From Actinocrispum wychmicini (GTDB taxonomy: Bacteria > Actinomycetota > Actinomycetes > Mycobacteriales > Pseudonocardiaceae): a stretch of 64,000 nt of DNA. Every line of letters begins with the position of its first letter. Position 1 is the first letter of the stretch. The translations under genes and the position numbers were made by a program. Where the stretch lies: contig NZ_SLWS01000001.1 in NCBI RefSeq assembly GCF_004345645.1, positions 460,714-524,713 of the forward strand, written 5' to 3'. Below, piece after piece: positions 34,403 to 41,819 of this stretch. A model generated the notes under the pieces. It was not told where the DNA came from, did not search any database, and worked only from the letters and a program-made list of their open reading frames with translations.

Positions 34403-35308
34403 CTACATCTGCTCGGCGAGATCGCGCGCGACGTCGATGGCGATCTCCCGTGTCCGGATCGCGAGCGGGGACTCGGTGCGCCCGGCAGGCCAGTACAGGG
34501 ACAACTCGCGGGCGGGCGACGGCGTCAGCCGGTGGATGCTGAGCTGGTCGTCGGACCAGGCATCGTGTCCGTGCAGGGCAAGCCATGGCAGCACCGCCCA
34601 GCCGATGCCCGCCCGCACCATCGACAGGATGGTTTCGTGGCCCGTGGTACGGAACACGACTCGTGGCCGCGCGCCGGCGCGGGCGAGCGTCCGCTCCAGC
34701 CATCTTTGGTGGTAGGTGGGCGGCCAGGCGACCATCGGAGCGTTGTCGAGCAGCTTCACCCCGACCGGACCATCGGGGACCGCGCCCACGCTCGTCACCA
34801 GGAGGTACGGCTCGTCGAAAAGCCTGACGTGCTCGACGTCGCCTTCGACCGGGCCGTCGTGGAACAGCAGGTCGAGATCGCCGATCCGGGGATCCTCCGG
34901 TTTCACGTCGGACAGCCTGATGTCGCAGCCGGGATGCTCGTCCAGCAGTTGGCGGATGACGACCGGCAGGATCAGGTTCGACACGCTCTGAAAGGTGCCG
35001 ATGTCGATCCGGCCGTTGCCCGCCCGGAAGCGGTCGACGGCGTCGGTCAGCGCCTCCGCCTTCGTCAGCAGATCGCGGCCGTGGGCCAGGACCACCTCGC
35101 CGAGCGGCGTGATCCGGACCGGCCGCGGCCCGCCGGGCCGGTCGAAGACCGGGCCGCCGACGGCCTTCTCCAGCGCGGCGATCTGCTGGCTCACCGACGA
35201 CTGGGTGTAGCCAAGCCGGGCCGCCGCTTGGCCGAACGTTCCTTCCTCGGCGATCACGGCCATCGCCCGCAGGTAACGCAGTTCGACATCCGCCACAGGA
35301 CCTAGCAT
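34403..35308 (-). CDS. LysR family transcriptional regulator
   Basis: A 301-residue regulator. The winged helix reads LRYLRAMAVIAEEGTFGQAAARLGYTQSSVSQQIAALEKAVGG, followed by the RPVRITPLGEVVL wing and linker helix, and a periplasmic-binding-protein-like effector domain with IGTFQSVSNLILPVV. It diverges from the MFS exporter gene with 71 bp between, the usual LysR arrangement, so it probably controls that gene together with the hydrolase downstream of it. The start is ATG at 35308 or GTG at 35296. Confidence 0.92.
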   Translation of the reverse strand: MLGPVADVELRYLRAMAVIAEEGTFGQAAARLGYTQSSVSQQIAALEKAVGGPVFDRPGGPRPVRITPLGEVVLAHGRDLLTKAEALTDAVDRFRAGNGRIDIGTFQSVSNLILPVVIRQLLDEHPGCDIRLSDVKPEDPRIGDLDLLFHDGPVEGDVEHVRLFDEPYLLVTSVGAVPDGPVGVKLLDNAPMVAWPPTYHQRWLERTLARAGARPRVVFRTTGHETILSMVRAGIGWAVLPWLALHGHDAWSDDQLSIHRLTPSPARELSLYWPAGRTESPLAIRTREIAIDVARDLAEQM

Positions 35309-35379
35309 AAGCTATTGCGATCGATTCGATCTGAAATTATCGCTTTTCTTAATGTTGTTGCGGTCCTAGCGTCGTTGCC
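35309..35379. promoter_or_regulatory. LysR-MFS intergenic control region
   Basis: AT-rich compared with its surroundings. ATCGATTCGAT (35320-35330) is a perfect 5-bp dyad with a 1-base centre and lies near the middle. Imperfect copies of GCGAT occur on both sides (35317 and, inverted, ATCGC at 35339-35343). This is the expected site for LysR binding and for overlapping divergent promoters. Confidence 0.45.
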
Positions 35380-36636
35380 ATGACGAGCACGATCAGTCCG
35401 GCAGCCACGGCAATCCTGAGCGGGCCGCGCCTGGGACTGCCCAAACTGGTCTGGGCCCTGGCGGCCACGCACTTCGTCGGCCGGGCCGGCGGTGTGGTGC
35501 GGTCGTTTCTGGTGCTGTACCTGACGCAGGCGCAGCACCTCTCGCCCGCGACCGCGGGTGTGGTGGTCGCGGCTGTCGGTGTCGGGGACATCGGATCCCA
35601 GTTGCTCGGTGGCTGGTTGGGAGACCGGATCGGCCGGCGCAACACGATGCTGGTGGGGTTCGTCGGTGCCGCTGTGGCGCTCACCGCGCTCGGCTCAGCG
35701 GATTCGATGCCCGAGATCTGGGCGGCCGCCGTCGGTGTCGGGCTGACGATCGAGCTGTTCCGCCCGGCCGCGTCGGCCGCGGTGGCCGATCTGCCCACGC
35801 GGCAACGGATCCGCGCGTTCGGATTGCTCTACTGGGCGGCCAACCTCGGCTTCTCGGTCGCCACGGTCACGGCCGGGATCCTGGCCAAGTACGGATACGG
35901 GCTGCTGTTCTGGATCAACGTGGTGGCCTCGTTGATCGCGGCGCTGATCGTCTGGCGTCAGGTGCCGGAAACCCGTCCGGCGGGTTCGACGCGGACGCGG
36001 CGGGCGCTGCTGCCCGTGGTGCTGCGTGACCGGTTGATGATCGCGATGATGGTGATCCACGTCGGCTACTTCACGCTGTTCCTGCAGACGTTCACGACGT
36101 TGCCGCTGCTGATGACGGCCGACGGTCTTGGCCCCGCGACGTACGGCGCGGTGTTGGCGCTGAACGGGATCGCCATCGTGGTCGGCCAGCCAGTGGCGGT
36201 CCGGCTGCTCGCTGGCCGCAACGGCAGTGTGGTTTCGGCCGTTTCGATGCTGCTGGTCGGGGTTGGCGCCGGGCTCGGCGCGATCAGCCACGGCACCGCC
36301 GGCTTCGCCGGATCGGTCCTGATCTGGACCCTCGGCCAGATCGGTATCGCTGTGCGGTTCGGCGACACCTTCGCCGACCTCGCACCCGCCGAGCTGCGTG
36401 GCAGGTACATGGGCCTCGCCTCAACCACCTGGAGCGTCGGCGCGGTGTTCGGCCCGCTGGCCGGAACCGCGCTGCTCGATCTGGCCGGACCAACCGTCCT
36501 CGGATCGGCATGCGCGATCAGTGGGATCGTGCTCTTCTTCGCTCAGCGGGCGCTCGCACCGGCACTGCGCCGCCGGGCCGCGGCGCACGACGAATCCCTC
36601 GAAACGAACAACGACAGGAAAGGCAGTGCCGCATGA
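35380..36636 (+). CDS. MFS transporter
   Basis: A 418-residue inner-membrane protein with 12 predicted helices. Loop 2-3 carries the MFS signature GDRIGRRNTMLVG, following LGGWL, and helix 5 has FGLLYWAANLGFSVATV. The best general expectation is proton-driven drug or metabolite efflux. The gene overlaps the following hydrolase by four bases (ATGA). It diverges from a LysR gene, so it is probably induced by the compound sensed by that regulator. Confidence 0.92.
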   Translation: MTSTISPAATAILSGPRLGLPKLVWALAATHFVGRAGGVVRSFLVLYLTQAQHLSPATAGVVVAAVGVGDIGSQLLGGWLGDRIGRRNTMLVGFVGAAVALTALGSADSMPEIWAAAVGVGLTIELFRPAASAAVADLPTRQRIRAFGLLYWAANLGFSVATVTAGILAKYGYGLLFWINVVASLIAALIVWRQVPETRPAGSTRTRRALLPVVLRDRLMIAMMVIHVGYFTLFLQTFTTLPLLMTADGLGPATYGAVLALNGIAIVVGQPVAVRLLAGRNGSVVSAVSMLLVGVGAGLGAISHGTAGFAGSVLIWTLGQIGIAVRFGDTFADLAPAELRGRYMGLASTTWSVGAVFGPLAGTALLDLAGPTVLGSACAISGIVLFFAQRALAPALRRRAAAHDESLETNNDRKGSAA

Positions 36637-37310
36637 GTACATATGTGTTGATCCACGGTGGCGGAGACGTCGGCTGGTCATGGCACCTGGTCGCAGCCGA
36701 ACTCCGAGGTAGGGGACACGAGGTGGTGGCTCCGGATCTGCCCGCCGACGACCCATCGGCCACGTTCACCGACTACGTCGACGCGGTGGTCGAAGCCGTC
36801 GGCGACAGGAAGGACCTGGTCGTCGTCGGCCACTCGTTCGGCGGGTTCACCGCACCGCTGGTCGCCGATCGACTCGCGGCCGATCTGCTGGTTCTGGTGG
36901 CCAGCATGATCCCCGCGCCCGGCGAGTCGCCGGACGATTGGGGCCGCAACACCGGATGTGACGAGGCAGTGCAGGCACAGGCGGCGCGCGACGGTGGCCG
37001 CACCGGTAACGCCGACCCGTACGTCAGCTTCTACCACGACGTACCACGTGCACTCGCGGAAGAGGCACTGAGCAAGGAACGGGCACACCCGTCGCCCGCC
37101 GCGATGAAAGAGCCGTGGCCGCTGGACGCGTGGCCGGATGTTCCCACCAGGTTCGTGCTGTGCAGCGAGGACCGCTGCTTCCCGCCGGACTTCCTTCGCG
37201 GGCTGGCGGCCGAACGTCTTGGCATTGTCCCCGAGGAGATCGCCGCCGGCCACTGCGTCGCCCTCAGCCGTCCCACCGAACTGGCCGATCTCCTGCTGGC
37301 CGGGCGTTAG
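36633..37310 (+). CDS. Alpha/beta hydrolase
   Basis: A 225-residue alpha/beta hydrolase. LIHGGGDVGWSW is the oxyanion-hole region, VVGHSFGGFTAPL has the nucleophile elbow (Ser68), and a late Asp and the His of AAGHCVALSRP complete a plausible triad. It resembles the small cytosolic esterases near MFS genes in actinomycetes. The start at 36633 overlaps the MFS stop. Its last bases overlap the end of the convergent TetR gene (37307) by four. Substrate unknown; hydrolysis of the compound exported by its neighbour is possible. Confidence 0.9.
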   Translation: MSTYVLIHGGGDVGWSWHLVAAELRGRGHEVVAPDLPADDPSATFTDYVDAVVEAVGDRKDLVVVGHSFGGFTAPLVADRLAADLLVLVASMIPAPGESPDDWGRNTGCDEAVQAQAARDGGRTGNADPYVSFYHDVPRALAEEALSKERAHPSPAAMKEPWPLDAWPDVPTRFVLCSEDRCFPPDFLRGLAAERLGIVPEEIAAGHCVALSRPTELADLLLAGR

Positions 37311-37987
37311 CTTGAGATACGGGCTTCGATGCCGTCGAGGAGGAAGTCGAGGCCGGTCCGGAAGGTTTGGTCGGCGTCGAGGTGGGGGCCATCGTGGACG
37401 ACCTTGGCCAGCGCGGGGAATCGGCCGGTGGCGAAGGTCCGCCGCAGATAGGGCCCGAAGGCGGCCTGCCACTGCTTCTGGTCCATCCCAGAGGTTCGCT
37501 CGGCGCGTCGCTCGGTGATCTCCCGGCGCACCGCGCCGATCACGTACGAGTTGACTGCGGCGATCGCCGGCACGACGGTGTCCAGGTCGACGCCGTCCAT
37601 TCCGGCCGCCACAGCCTCCCCGCTGGCCAGCGTGTTCGGCCCGAGTTGGGGCCGGCCACCGATCAGGTCGGCGAGCCATTCGTGCTGGTGGGCGGCTTGC
37701 CGGATGGTTTCGGCAAGGGAGCGCAGCACCTCCCGCCAACCGTCCCCGGCCGGCCGGATCTCGGCGTGGACCGCGTCGACCATCAGGTCGAGCAACTCGT
37801 CCATGGTGGCGATGTAGCCGTACAGCCGCATGGGTCCGACGTCCAGGGCCGCGGCGACCTTGCGCAGTGACACCGCGGCCAGGCCGTCCGCGTCGGCCAG
37901 CTGGATCGCCGCTCGGACGATCCGCTCCCGGCTCAGCGGGGCCGGCGTCGGTCGATTCGGTGGCTCGGGCCGCTCCCACACCAGCAT
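37307..37987 (-). CDS. TetR family regulator with tetracycline-repressor-type C-terminal domain
   Basis: A 226-residue repressor. HTH region: LSRERIVRAAIQLADADGLAAVSLRKVAAALDVGPMRLYGYIATMDELLDLM, close to the TetR(B) arrangement. The C-terminal part follows the TetR_C_1 layout. ATG at 37987 is preferred: an ATG seven codons earlier at 38008 would sit in the middle of the palindrome ATCGC-ATGTA-GCGAT, which is better read as the operator. It diverges from a flavin monooxygenase gene and probably represses it. Confidence 0.9.
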   Translation of the reverse strand: MLVWERPEPPNRPTPAPLSRERIVRAAIQLADADGLAAVSLRKVAAALDVGPMRLYGYIATMDELLDLMVDAVHAEIRPAGDGWREVLRSLAETIRQAAHQHEWLADLIGGRPQLGPNTLASGEAVAAGMDGVDLDTVVPAIAAVNSYVIGAVRREITERRAERTSGMDQKQWQAAFGPYLRRTFATGRFPALAKVVHDGPHLDADQTFRTGLDFLLDGIEARISS

Positions 37988-38001
37988 GCTGCCGACAATA
38001 C

Positions 38002-38039
38002 ATCGCATGTAGCGATACACTGCATCGAACAGTGCAGTG
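38002..38039. promoter_or_regulatory. Two palindromes between TetR and flavin monooxygenase
   Basis: ATCGC (38002-38006), spacer ATGTA, GCGAT (38012-38016) forms a perfect 5-bp dyad. CACTGCA (38018-38024) and TGCAGTG (38033-38039) form a perfect 7-bp dyad with an 8-base spacer. The first lies just upstream of the TetR start, the second 14 bp upstream of the monooxygenase ATG, so each could control one direction. Confidence 0.6.
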
Positions 38040-38053
38040 AATCGGAGGCAGCT

Positions 38054-39163
38054 ATGACCATCACCATCGTCGGAGCCGGACTGGGCGGCTTGGCACTTGC
38101 TCGGGTGCTGCACGTGAACGGCATCGACGCCGTCGTGTACGAACGTGAACCGTCGCGCGGTGCGCGCGGCCAGGGCGGCATGCTCGACATCCACTCCGGC
38201 CAGCGGGCGCTGCGCGAAGCCGGGCTGATCGACCAGTTCTTCGCGATTGCCCGTGGTGAAGGCCAGGACATGCGGCTTCTCGAACCGGACGGCACCCTGC
38301 TGCTGCAGGAGGACACACCCGAGGATGCCCCGCTGTTGCGCCCCGAGGTGGACCGCGCCGACCTGCGCAGTCTGCTGCTGGACTCGCTTCCTGAACACAC
38401 GGTTCGCTGGGGGCACGCGTTCGAATCCGCCGACAACGGCCTGCTGCACTTCGCCGACGGCAGCAGTGCGACGTATGACCTGCTGGTCGGCGCCGACGGC
38501 GCGGGCTCCCGAGTCCGTGCACTGCTCACCGACGCCCGGCCGACGCACATCGGCCAGAACGTCGTCGAGCTCAGCATTCCCGACATCGACCGCACTCACC
38601 CCGACCTCGCGGCAATGGTCGGGCGCGGCAACTACTGGGTGTTGGGCGACGGGAAATCCCTTGCGGCACAGCGCAACGGCGACGGCCGCGTGCGCGTCGG
38701 CCTCAGCTTCTACAACACCGCCGAGGACTGGTTCGCCACCAGCGGGATCCCGTTCGACGATCCCGCCGCCGCCCGGGCGCGGCTGATCGAGGAACTCAAC
38801 GGCTGGGACCCACGGTTCACCGCACTGATCGCCGCCTGCGACGACACCATCCGGCAGTGGCCGATCAGCACTCTCCCGGTCGGCCTGACCTGGCCGTCGA
38901 CACCAGACGTCACGCTGCTCGGCGACGCCGCGCACCTGATGCCGCCAGTGGGAGAAGGCGCCAACATGGCACTGCTCGACGGCGCCCTGCTCGGCCTCGC
39001 GCTGGCCGCGCACCCGGACGACTTTCCCGCCGCCATCAAGGAATACGAACGCGAGATGTTCGAACGCAGTAGCGCTGCCGCCCGGATGTCCGCGGACATG
39101 CAGGAATTGCTGATGTCGCCGGACGCCAGCCAGAAACTGCTCGCGTTCTTCCAACCTGGCTGA
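38054..39163 (+). CDS. FAD-dependent monooxygenase, TetX-like
   Basis: A 369-residue group A flavoprotein monooxygenase. GAGLGGLALARVL (FAD GxGxxG), GADGAGSRVRALL (DG motif) and LLGDAAHLMPPVGEGANMALLDGALLGLALA (GD motif) are intact. The latter, with HLMPP, and the short length resemble Tet(X), the tetracycline-degrading monooxygenase, and its broad actinobacterial relatives. Pairing with a divergent TetR of the tetracycline-repressor type makes inducible inactivation of an aromatic compound the best hypothesis. Tetracycline itself as substrate is not shown. SD-like GGAGG precedes the ATG. Confidence 0.87.
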   Translation: MTITIVGAGLGGLALARVLHVNGIDAVVYEREPSRGARGQGGMLDIHSGQRALREAGLIDQFFAIARGEGQDMRLLEPDGTLLLQEDTPEDAPLLRPEVDRADLRSLLLDSLPEHTVRWGHAFESADNGLLHFADGSSATYDLLVGADGAGSRVRALLTDARPTHIGQNVVELSIPDIDRTHPDLAAMVGRGNYWVLGDGKSLAAQRNGDGRVRVGLSFYNTAEDWFATSGIPFDDPAAARARLIEELNGWDPRFTALIAACDDTIRQWPISTLPVGLTWPSTPDVTLLGDAAHLMPPVGEGANMALLDGALLGLALAAHPDDFPAAIKEYEREMFERSSAAARMSADMQELLMSPDASQKLLAFFQPG

Positions 39164-39184
39164 AGTAACCGAAGCGCGGGCGGG

Positions 39185-40339
39185 CTAACGCTGTTGGGCG
39201 TGGCGCATCTCGTCCAACGAATCGAAGAACTTCTCCGCATAGCCAAGGGCTTCCGCGGCATAGCCACACATCTGCTGCTCGTAGTCGGCGAGGGCGGCGA
39301 TCAGGTGTTCCGTCCCGTCGTTGACCGCGATGAGCTTGCGGCACAGCAGCTCGCCGTCGATGAAGGCCAGGTTCGCGCCGAGGCCACCGGGAGGTGCCGG
39401 GTGCGCGGCATCACCCAGCAGCGTGACCGGTCGGGTGGGCCAGGGGCGGACCGGGTCGGAGATCCGCAACGGGCCGATCCCGCTGTTGCCGGCGTCGGCC
39501 TGGTCGAACAGCGCTCGCAGGTCCGGATGCCACTCCTTGACCAGATCCTGGAGCAGCGCCAGCCCGGCCACCGGGTCGCCTTCCAGTTCGAGCGCGTTGT
39601 CCGCGTACTCCATCGGAATCATCATGACCCAGCGCAGATAGCTGCGCGTGTCCGGCAGGGTGACGTCCGGCGCGAGTTCGGCGGCGGCTTCGGTGGGTAC
39701 GCGGCGGAAGGGCATCTTGCCGAGGAACAGCTGCAGTTCAGCTGCGTTGACCATGGTGCTCCAACCCGGCACCAGACCGGCGAACCGATCGGTCAACGGG
39801 GTGCGTCCGATTGCCCCGACCCGGTCCATCTGACGAATCTGAACCGAGGGAATCAGCTGTCGACGGACCGTCGAGCCCATGCCGTCCGCGCCGACCACCA
39901 CGTCCGCGACCTCGGTGCTGCCGTCCGCGAAGGACACCCGGACGCGGCCGTCGGACAGTTCTTGGTAGTCGTCGAGCTTCTTGTCGAACACCACGTGCTC
40001 GTCGAGGCCGGCCAGCAGCAGATGCCGCAACACATGCCGGTCGAACAGCGTGCCCTCGTCCTTTGGCGGCACCTCGCCGAGCACTCTGAGCTGGGTGTCG
40101 ACCATGCGGCCCATTCCGGTCATCTCCCCGCCGATCGCGTGCAACAGCGGCAGCAACCGCTCAGGCAGGCAGCCCCGCAGCGCGGCAAGTCCAGGGCCGC
40201 CAAGGCCGATCCGGTAGCCCTGGAACCGCGATTCGACCGCCGAATCCCGTTCTCGGACGCTGACGTCGATCCCCGCATCGAGCAGCCGCCGTGCGAGCGA
40301 CAGGCCACCCAGCCCCGCGCCGATCACCAACACCTTCAT
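39185..40339 (-). CDS. FAD-dependent monooxygenase
   Basis: A 384-residue group A flavin monooxygenase, distantly similar to the previous gene. The start reads MKVLVIGAGLGGLSLARRLLDAG; GADGMGSTVRRQL and LLGDAAHPAPPGGLGANLAFIDGELLCRKL are the DG and GD motifs. HPxPP rather than HLMPP sets it somewhat apart from TetX; it is closer to the general actinobacterial tailoring and detoxifying hydroxylases. The ATG at 40339 is used; upstream in-frame sequence is antisense to the TetR gene. It diverges from a TetR gene across two tandem identical palindromes, which should be its operator. Convergent with the TetX-like gene. Confidence 0.88.
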   Translation of the reverse strand: MKVLVIGAGLGGLSLARRLLDAGIDVSVRERDSAVESRFQGYRIGLGGPGLAALRGCLPERLLPLLHAIGGEMTGMGRMVDTQLRVLGEVPPKDEGTLFDRHVLRHLLLAGLDEHVVFDKKLDDYQELSDGRVRVSFADGSTEVADVVVGADGMGSTVRRQLIPSVQIRQMDRVGAIGRTPLTDRFAGLVPGWSTMVNAAELQLFLGKMPFRRVPTEAAAELAPDVTLPDTRSYLRWVMMIPMEYADNALELEGDPVAGLALLQDLVKEWHPDLRALFDQADAGNSGIGPLRISDPVRPWPTRPVTLLGDAAHPAPPGGLGANLAFIDGELLCRKLIAVNDGTEHLIAALADYEQQMCGYAAEALGYAEKFFDSLDEMRHAQQR

Positions 40340-40360
40340 CGCAACCTCCCCGTCGAGTGG

Positions 40361-40390
40361 GTGAACTAAGTTCACGTGAACTAAGTTCAC
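40361..40390. promoter_or_regulatory. Two tandem identical 15-bp palindromes (TetR operator)
   Basis: GTGAACTAAGTTCAC occurs twice head to tail (40361-40375 and 40376-40390). Each copy is itself a perfect 7-bp dyad with a single central A. The pair lies 21 bp upstream of the monooxygenase start and 36 bp upstream of the TetR start, so one dimer per palindrome could shut both promoters. Confidence 0.85.
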
Positions 40391-40426
40391 CCTACGGCTC
40401 GGGCGACGAACTGGCAAGATGTCGCG

Positions 40427-41008
40427 GTGTCCCGTCGTGACGAGGTGTTGCAAGCCGCGCTTGACCTGCTGGATGAGGTGGGCCTTGACAGTTTGACCAC
40501 CCGACGGCTCGCCGAGCGGCTCGGCGTCCGTCCGGGCGCCCTCTACCGGCACTTCGACAGCAAGCGGGCTCTGCTCGATGCCATGGTCGACGTGGTGATC
40601 GGCGGCGGATCTGAAGTGGACGACGGACCGCCGCAGCCGACCAAGGACACCTGGGACGAGCAGATCCGGACGATCGCGACCGGCGCCAGGGCAGCCATGC
40701 TCACCCATCGCGACGGCGCCCGACTGGTGGTCACCCACCTGCTACCCGGTCCGCGCGCCGAGCCCGGCGTGGCGCAACTGGCCTGGGAAACGATGCTGAC
40801 CATTCTGCGGCCGACCGGCCTGTCCGAGGCGGGCGCGGCAGGGGTGATCGACACGATTTTCGCTTATGTCAACGGGTTCACCATCGAGGAACAGGCTCGG
40901 GACGGTTTCCCGCAACCGGCGGAGCGGCGAGCGTTGCGCGACCAGGGGTTCGCGATCGGCCTTGACCTGATACTCACCGGTGTCCGCGCGAAAATGAAGT
41001 CAGTTTGA
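40427..41008 (+). CDS. Tetracycline-repressor-like TetR regulator
   Basis: A 193-residue repressor. HTH: VLQAALDLLDEVGLDSLTTRRLAERLGVRPGALYRHFDSKRALLDAM, nearly the arrangement of classical TetR. The core has MLTHRDGARLVVTH, close to LLSHRDGAKV of TetR(B), and TIFAYVNGFTIEEQA near the end, so the C-terminal domain is TetR_C_1-like. Start GTG at 40427. It diverges from the flavin monooxygenase and the two tandem palindromes between are its obvious target. Ligand unknown; tetracycline-like or other polycyclic aromatic compounds fit the family. Confidence 0.92.
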   Translation: MSRRDEVLQAALDLLDEVGLDSLTTRRLAERLGVRPGALYRHFDSKRALLDAMVDVVIGGGSEVDDGPPQPTKDTWDEQIRTIATGARAAMLTHRDGARLVVTHLLPGPRAEPGVAQLAWETMLTILRPTGLSEAGAAGVIDTIFAYVNGFTIEEQARDGFPQPAERRALRDQGFAIGLDLILTGVRAKMKSV

Positions 41009-41145
41009 GGCCCGGCAAAGATGTAGGTTCTCAAACGACGTGACATGTCGATCTTGAGTCACCTGGGGTTTCTCGGTTGTCGCACGGCAATGGCACCATG
41101 ATCAGTCTCGAACCCACTGTCGCTGCCGCTGGAGCGCCTGGCCCG

Positions 41146-41790
41146 TCATCTGGGGCGGTCTGGGCGCAAGTCGCTCCACAGGGTGAGCCCGTCGGGCCGA
41201 TTGACAGGCACATCGGAGGTCTGCGGCAGCTGGGAGGAGGCTCGCGGGTCGCCTGTGCTGGGCCGCCGCCACTGCCATCCGGCCACGCCCAGCATGAGTA
41301 CCGCGGAGACCAGCAGGACTGCGAGGACTGACCAGCGGCTCTCAAACGACTCGGCCCTGTCGACCACCTCGGGGCGCTGGGGGTCGTAGGTAACCTGCAC
41401 GCGGTCGCCCACGCTGGGCTCGGTCCCGACGACCACAAACTCTTGGACCGCCGTGCCGTCCACCGTGGTGAACCCGACCCACGCTCCCCACCCCCGCCTG
41501 TCTGCGTGAGGCACCGCCTGCTGCACGGTCGCCATGGTGGTGACCGCGCGCGCCTCCACCTGCGACATCGCCACCATCACTACGGCAGCACCCGCCAGTA
41601 GCACCACCGCAAAGGCGACCGCGATCCAGAACGCCGCCACCTGAGCTGCGCTGCGGCGGGCCCTCGACCCCCTGGCTCTCACCCCCGCATCTTGCGCCCC
41701 CAGGCTGGCCTGCCACAACATCCCCGTCAGATCCGCGCGCGACGCCGTGAGACGCCGCAAGGTCCACCGAGAATGGACAGCAAGTCTCAC
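41146..41790 (-). CDS. DUF3592-like membrane protein
   Basis: A protein of about 214 residues with two transmembrane helices (AFWIAVAFAVVLLAGAAVVMVAM and SVLAVLLVSAVLMLGVAGW) enclosing a domain of about 75 residues with VGFTTVDGTAVQEFVVV and VGDRVQVTYDPQRPEVV, the typical pattern of DUF3592. The C-terminal tail is disordered. Start is uncertain: GTG at 41790 (used here) or ATG at 41721. It lies 29 bp downstream of dnaB on the same strand and could be read through from it. Positions 41009-41145 hold no gene I can see. Function unknown. Confidence 0.6.
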   Translation of the reverse strand: MRLAVHSRWTLRRLTASRADLTGMLWQASLGAQDAGVRARGSRARRSAAQVAAFWIAVAFAVVLLAGAAVVMVAMSQVEARAVTTMATVQQAVPHADRRGWGAWVGFTTVDGTAVQEFVVVGTEPSVGDRVQVTYDPQRPEVVDRAESFESRWSVLAVLLVSAVLMLGVAGWQWRRPSTGDPRASSQLPQTSDVPVNRPDGLTLWSDLRPDRPR

Positions 41791-41819
41791 ACCGATTTGA
41801 GACCCTACAAAAGATCCCG

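Noticed and set aside
37988..39154. N-terminal extension of the TetR gene to 615 codons
   Set aside because: The extra part is antisense to the TetX-like gene; the HTH begins near 37930 as in normal TetR proteins.
40340..40738. N-terminal extension of the 39185 monooxygenase to 517 codons
   Set aside because: It runs across the tandem palindromes and antisense to the TetR gene; the FAD motif starts right at the 40339 ATG.
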